A stretch of DNA of 9,073 nt from Kangiella sp. (GTDB taxonomy: Bacteria > Pseudomonadota > Gammaproteobacteria > Enterobacterales > Kangiellaceae), in NCBI GenBank assembly GCA_026195755.1, contig JAPHRL010000031.1, positions 1-9,073 of the forward strand, written 5' to 3'. Made by a program: the position numbers and the translations under genes. The notes beneath the pieces are model-generated. The model worked only from the letters and a program-made list of their open reading frames with translations, did no database searches and had not been told where the DNA came from. Below are positions 6,214 through 9,073 of this stretch, piece by piece (positions within the stretch are counted from its first letter, which is position 1; every line of letters starts with the position of its first letter).

Positions 6214-6582
6214 ATGCAACTTGCACAACAGCAATGTGTTCACAATGATGAAGCAAAAAGCCCAATTGATAACGACAAACGTCAACAGTTGATGAGTGAG
6301 CAATTAAGTAACTGGCAGTTTGATGACAAAACCGGCGCTATTTACCGAAAATTTAAGTTCAAAAACTATTATCACACCATGGCTTTTGTCAATGCCGTTG
6401 CCTGGATAGCAAATAAGCAAGCACACCATCCTGATCTTGAAGTAAGCTATGGTCACTGCCTGGTGCGTTACACTACTCATGATGCAGGCAATAGTGTTTG
6501 CATGAATGACCTGATTTGCGCAGCGCACATTGATGCTTTAGAAAGTAACGGCACTTTCGGTCCGAACTTTTTAGACGACTAA
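6214..6582 (+). CDS. phhB: Pterin-4a-carbinolamine dehydratase
   Basis: This small enzyme dehydrates 4a-hydroxytetrahydropterin during tetrahydropterin recycling, normally serving phenylalanine hydroxylase (PhhA). The 122-residue protein has the family signature: H71-H72-P73, then Y79, H89 (in TTHD) and D99, with the spacing expected for active members. The residue four before H71 is N67, where I recall an acidic or basic residue being usual. The loop after THD reads AGNSVCMND in place of the more common GGLTxxD. Four cysteines (8, 82, 96, 102) are many for its size. The ATG at 6214 has AGGAG 5 nt upstream; an in-frame TTG at 6190 would add eight residues but puts the Shine-Dalgarno inside the gene, so I reject it. 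No phhA is visible here. It precedes rsgA by 36 bp and is probably co-transcribed with it. Confidence 0.93.
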   Translation: MQLAQQQCVHNDEAKSPIDNDKRQQLMSEQLSNWQFDDKTGAIYRKFKFKNYYHTMAFVNAVAWIANKQAHHPDLEVSYGHCLVRYTTHDAGNSVCMNDLICAAHIDALESNGTFGPNFLDD

Positions 6583-6618
6583 TCATTGCTTAATATTACT
6601 TAAAAAAGGTAACTTGTC

Positions 6619-7638
6619 TTGGCTAAACCTGAAAATAAATCCTCCAAACGCTGGCGTAAAAAACCAGACAAGCAAGCTACCTATGTAAAGCAAACCGTTG
6701 ACCGAAATATTGATGAAGAAAGTCTGCTCGAACCAGAGCAAGGCATTGTGATCAGTCGCTTCGGTCAGCAGGTTGATATTGCTGATGAGAATTTCGAGAC
6801 CATTCGGTGCTTCTTGCGTAAATCGAATGAAGTTCCAGTCGTCGGTGATCGGGCCTGGTTTCGTCGTCAAAAAGAATTACCAACAGGTGTTCTGGTTGAA
6901 CTTGAACCACGCCACTCGCTACTCAAACGCCCAACTCCTCATCACGGTGTCAAACCCGTTGCAGCCAATATCGATCTCATCGCGCTGTTACTTGCACCAG
7001 AGCCTGCATTCTCAGAAGTGCTACTTGATCGTTATCTGGTTGCTGCGCAATCCAGTGAACTACCGGTCTGGATTATTATGAATAAATGGGACACGGTAGA
7101 TGATAGTCAAAAAGACGCTATCACACACCGATTAAAGCTCTATCAAGATTTGGGTTACCCGGTTTACCCCATCAGTTCAAAAACTGGCGAAGGGGTAGAA
7201 GCCTTAGTTAATGACTTAACAGGCAAACAATTATTGCTGGCAGGTCAGTCGGGTGTGGGTAAATCAACCTTAATTGGTTACTTATTTCCAAATATGGAGA
7301 TCGCTACCGGTGAAGTCTCCAGTACTTCTGGGCTAGGCACCCACACCACCACTGCCTCAAGACTTTATCGCCTTGATTCTGGTGCGGGTCGGGAAACTTA
7401 TCTAGTCGATTCACCCGGCGTTCGCGAGTTTGGCTTATGGCATCTCGAGGATCATGATATCAAACAAGGATTTGTTGAGATCTCCGAAATCGGTGAGCAA
7501 TGCAAGTTCCGAGACTGTAAACACCTAAACGAACCAGGCTGCGCTGTACTTGCTGCGGCAAAGAGTGGCGCCATAGCTGCTAGCCGATTAAAGAACTACC
7601 AACATCTGATCCAGCACTTTGATCAACCCTATATATAG
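6619..7638 (+). CDS. rsgA: Small ribosomal subunit biogenesis GTPase RsgA
   Basis: RsgA is a circularly permuted GTPase that checks late 30S subunit maturation and releases RbfA. The 339-residue product has a basic N-terminus and an OB-fold domain (about 40-105). The permuted G motifs follow: NKWD (G4) at 155-158, SSKT (G5) near 186-189, GQSGVGKST (G1) at 209-217, GLGTHTTT (G2, with the catalytic-type His) at 238-245 and DSPG (G3) at 264-267. The C-terminal zinc knuckle is C295-X4-C300-X-H302-X5-C308. The start is TTG at 6619, which gives MAKPENKSS as expected for the family. An in-frame TAA at 6610-6612 rules out a longer form, and AAAGG at 6605-6609 is the Shine-Dalgarno. It lies 36 bp after phhB and 105 bp before psd, keeping the common rsgA-psd order. 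Confidence 0.98.
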   Translation: MAKPENKSSKRWRKKPDKQATYVKQTVDRNIDEESLLEPEQGIVISRFGQQVDIADENFETIRCFLRKSNEVPVVGDRAWFRRQKELPTGVLVELEPRHSLLKRPTPHHGVKPVAANIDLIALLLAPEPAFSEVLLDRYLVAAQSSELPVWIIMNKWDTVDDSQKDAITHRLKLYQDLGYPVYPISSKTGEGVEALVNDLTGKQLLLAGQSGVGKSTLIGYLFPNMEIATGEVSSTSGLGTHTTTASRLYRLDSGAGRETYLVDSPGVREFGLWHLEDHDIKQGFVEISEIGEQCKFRDCKHLNEPGCAVLAAAKSGAIAASRLKNYQHLIQHFDQPYI

Positions 7639-7684
7639 CATTGAAGCAATCAGTTAGCAGTATGATGCAGCTCAAAGCCGTTAA

Positions 7685-7713
7685 TAGTCTAACCATTATA
7701 TTTAGGCTACAAT
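7685..7713 (+). promoter_or_regulatory. Candidate psd promoter
   Basis: GGCTACAATACGG contains the -10 hexamer TACAAT at 7708-7713 (5 of 6 matches), about 30 bp before the psd ATG. The -35 place at 17-bp spacing (7685-7690) reads TAGTCT, a poor match. The 105-bp gap after rsgA is wide for this cluster and allows a separate transcript, but read-through from rsgA is also possible because no terminator is seen. Confidence 0.35.
7686..7708. repeat. Imperfect inverted repeat in the rsgA-psd gap
   Basis: AGTCTAA (7686-7692) and TTAGGCT (7702-7708) can pair over 7 positions, with one G-U if transcribed, around a 9-nt loop. No T-tract follows, so it is not a standard terminator. Its right arm runs into the candidate psd -10, so it might instead be an operator. 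Support is weak. Confidence 0.25.
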
Positions 7714-7743
7714 ACGGCCAATTTCAACGGAATCATTTAACTC

Positions 7744-8595
7744 ATGTCTGACACATTAAAAGTTTTAGGCCAGTACCTTATCCCTCAGCATGGTATTTCT
7801 TTGCTGATGGGAAAAATTGCCGACAGCGAAAACACTACCATTAAAAATACTTTCATCAAATGGTTTATCAAAAAATACGGCGTCGATATGAGCATCGCTG
7901 AGCGCGAAAACCCGGAAGATTATAAAACATTTAATGATTTTTTTACTCGCTCATTAAAGCCTGATGTTAGACCTATTTACAGCGACAAGAATTCTATTGT
8001 CCACCCTGCCGACGGTGCCGTTAGTCAGTTGGGTAAAATTGACAATGGCTCTATTTTTCAGGCAAAAGGCCACACCTACTCTGCTAAAACTTTGTTAGGC
8101 GGTGATGCTGAATTAGCCAAGCCTTTCCAAAATGGTGAGTTTGCAACTGTTTATCTTGCCCCAAAAGATTATCATCGCCTGCATATGCCGATTGATGGTG
8201 AGCTCACCCAAATGATTCACGTACCAGGCAAATTATTCAGCGTAAATCCTTTAACAGCACGAAACGTACCGAATCTCTTTGCCCGTAATGAACGCGTAGT
8301 GACCCTATTTAATACCGAGCTTGGGCCTATGGCAATGGTGTTAGTTGGAGCTACTATTGTCGGTAGTGTTGAAACCGTATGGCATGGCACCATAACCCCG
8401 CCCACACGGAAACAAGTGCAAAACTGGAATTACAAACAAGGAGAGGTCAGCTTAAAGAAAGGTGAAGAGATGGGGCGTTTTAAATTGGGCTCGACCATCA
8501 TTCTGCTTTTCCCAAAGGATACCGTTGAATGGGAAAAAGGTATGAAGCCTTATGCCAGAACCATTATGGGCGAAGCAATAGCTTATAAAAAATAG
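7744..8595 (+). CDS. psd: Phosphatidylserine decarboxylase proenzyme
   Basis: Psd makes phosphatidylethanolamine from phosphatidylserine at the inner membrane. It is synthesised as a proenzyme that cuts itself to form a pyruvoyl prosthetic group. The 283-residue product has the LGST self-cleavage site at 248-251, so S250 becomes the pyruvoyl N-terminus of the small alpha chain. D90 (HPADG) and H147 (DYHRLHMP) complete the self-processing triad. FARNERV (179-185), VGATIVGSVETVW (201-213) and MGRFKLGSTI are family hallmarks. It is shorter than the E. coli enzyme (322 residues), mostly at the C-terminus. The ATG at 7744 fits the family N-terminus, although the nearest Shine-Dalgarno-like element (GGA at 7729-7731) is rather far. 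In E. coli mscM follows psd; here a cytochrome b561 gene does. Confidence 0.98.
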   Translation: MSDTLKVLGQYLIPQHGISLLMGKIADSENTTIKNTFIKWFIKKYGVDMSIAERENPEDYKTFNDFFTRSLKPDVRPIYSDKNSIVHPADGAVSQLGKIDNGSIFQAKGHTYSAKTLLGGDAELAKPFQNGEFATVYLAPKDYHRLHMPIDGELTQMIHVPGKLFSVNPLTARNVPNLFARNERVVTLFNTELGPMAMVLVGATIVGSVETVWHGTITPPTRKQVQNWNYKQGEVSLKKGEEMGRFKLGSTIILLFPKDTVEWEKGMKPYARTIMGEAIAYKK

Positions 8596-8610
8596 TATAC
8601 CCATAGTATA
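8592..8610. repeat. 8-bp direct repeat at the psd stop codon
   Basis: ATAGTATA occurs at 8592-8599 and 8603-8610, separated by CCC. The first copy contains the psd TAG stop (8593-8595), and the second runs into a plus-strand TATAAT (8607-8612) that has no recognisable -35. This may be chance in AT-rich sequence. Confidence 0.4.
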
Positions 8611-8630
8611 ATCATCAACTTAACAATAAT

Positions 8631-8661
8631 GGAGCACGATAACTTATCTGCTCCTTGCTTT
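8631..8661 (+). terminator. Possible Rho-independent terminator after psd
   Basis: GGAGCA (8631-8636) and TGCTCC (8649-8654) form a perfect 6-bp stem. It can be extended by GAT/ATC past one bulged C, leaving an AACTT loop. The run after it, TTGCTTT, is an imperfect U-tract, so termination may be partial. It starts 36 bp after the psd stop and lies before the candidate promoter of the cytochrome gene, as expected for a boundary between two transcripts. Confidence 0.45.
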
Positions 8662-8674
8662 ACTCTACTACCTC

Positions 8675-8704
8675 TTGCTATTCCCCCAAAAAGCGTCTTA
8701 TATT
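8675..8704 (+). promoter_or_regulatory. Candidate promoter of the cytochrome b561 gene
   Basis: TTGCTA (8675-8680; 4 of 6 matches to TTGACA) and TATATT (8699-8704; 5 of 6 matches to TATAAT) are separated by 18 bp. They lie about 30 bp before the ATG at 8735 and downstream of the psd hairpin. This is the best-formed -35/-10 pair seen in the window, but it is still only a sequence match. Confidence 0.4.
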
Positions 8705-8734
8705 GTCACTTCATAACACAATGGGGAAAACGTT

Positions 8735-9073
8735 ATGCAACAAAAATACTCTCTGACCTTGCGGGTCTTACACTGGCTAATGGCTCTTCTAATAATCGTT
8801 ATGATTGGTGTTGGCTGGTATATGGCTGGGTTACCGCAAGAAAGTGAACTGAAATACGAAATCTATCCCGTTCATAAGTCTATGGGAATAACTTTACTGG
8901 GCTTAGTTATCATAAGAGTCTTTGCAAGGCTCTTCTCGAAGAATCCACCTTTACCAGAAGGTCTTGCAACCTGGGAAAAATGGCTGACTAAAATTATCCA
9001 CTTCCTGTTCTATGTATTAATGATTGCGATTCCAATAGTTGGATATCTATCATCAGATTATCAAGGCTTTGAA
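8735..9073 (+). CDS. Cytochrome b561 family protein, N-terminal part (cut by window edge)
   Basis: The open frame runs from the ATG at 8735 to the window end and gives 113 residues without a stop. These diheme inner-membrane b-type cytochromes carry electrons between quinol and other acceptors, and family members usually have about 175-185 residues. Transmembrane helix 1 is at about 12-31 with H13 (RVLHWLMALLI); helix 2 is at about 49-66, just after H47 (PVHKSMGITLLG); helix 3 is at about 86-105 with H89 (KIIHFLFYVLMIAIP). These histidines fit the family's heme ligands, and a fourth is expected beyond the window. GWYMAGLP and PxxGYL are also typical. A GGGGA Shine-Dalgarno lies 7 nt before the ATG. 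It resembles E. coli CybB, but paralogues are common, so no gene symbol is given. It probably has its own promoter. Confidence 0.9.
   Translation, partial: MQQKYSLTLRVLHWLMALLIIVMIGVGWYMAGLPQESELKYEIYPVHKSMGITLLGLVIIRVFARLFSKNPPLPEGLATWEKWLTKIIHFLFYVLMIAIPIVGYLSSDYQGFE

Noticed and set aside
8629..8847. Plus-strand open frame of 72 codons after psd
   Set aside because: It starts inside the hairpin, and its second half overlaps the cytochrome b561 gene in another frame. The cytochrome has the family signature and a proper Shine-Dalgarno.
8994..9002. TTATCCACT, one mismatch from a DnaA box
   Set aside because: It is a single copy within cytochrome b561 codons, with no cluster or AT-rich unwinding region, so it does not suggest an origin.
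1..9073. Mobile element, CRISPR array, prophage or defence island
   Set aside because: All long open frames belong to conserved housekeeping families in near-standard order. No transposase, integrase, terminal inverted repeats, target-site duplications or spaced repeats of CRISPR type were seen.

Overview
The window looks like ordinary chromosome from a gammaproteobacterium of moderate, slightly AT-rich base composition. The protein sequences resemble E. coli homologues closely (Orn has its catalytic residues at the same positions, and MutL, RsgA and Psd align along their length). The gene order is a variant of the enterobacterial psd-rsgA-orn ... nnr-tsaE-amiB-mutL-miaA(-hfq-hflX) neighbourhood. 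The genus cannot be fixed from the sequence; a marine lineage such as Kangiella or an Oceanospirillales-like group is only a guess.

Layout. A divergent regulatory region at about 6013-6213 splits the window. To its left, on the minus strand, lie six closely spaced genes read leftward: orn (oligoribonuclease), nnr (NAD(P)H-hydrate repair), tsaE (tRNA t6A synthesis ATPase), amiB (septal peptidoglycan amidase), mutL (mismatch repair) and the first 68 codons of miaA (tRNA i6A synthesis). Gaps are 22-51 bp and no terminator is seen, so they probably form one operon. To its right, on the plus strand, are phhB (pterin-4a-carbinolamine dehydratase), rsgA (ribosome-assembly GTPase), psd (phosphatidylserine decarboxylase) and the 5' part of a cytochrome b561 gene cut by the window end. 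psd and the cytochrome gene each have a plausible promoter of their own, and a hairpin after psd may be a terminator.

How the genes work together. Several serve RNA and translation: tsaE and miaA modify A37 of tRNAs, rsgA matures the 30S subunit, and orn finishes mRNA (and cyclic-di-GMP-derived pGpG) degradation. amiB and psd serve the envelope, nnr repairs damaged cofactors, and mutL repairs DNA. They are linked by conserved gene order more than by one pathway.

Novelty. I see no mobile element, CRISPR array, phage gene, RNA gene or unknown defence-like system. The most interesting structure is non-coding, in the 200-bp orn/phhB divergent region. It holds an alternating array of four 7-bp half-sites (TAAGCAA / TTGTTTA), a 15/19 match to the classical Fur box over a TATAAT element, a 6-bp inverted repeat and an 11-bp tandem duplication. 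Also notable are TTG start codons for both orn and rsgA (each fixed by an in-frame stop just upstream), phhB inserted between orn and rsgA, no queG beside nnr, and departures from conserved motifs in the Nnr dehydratase domain.
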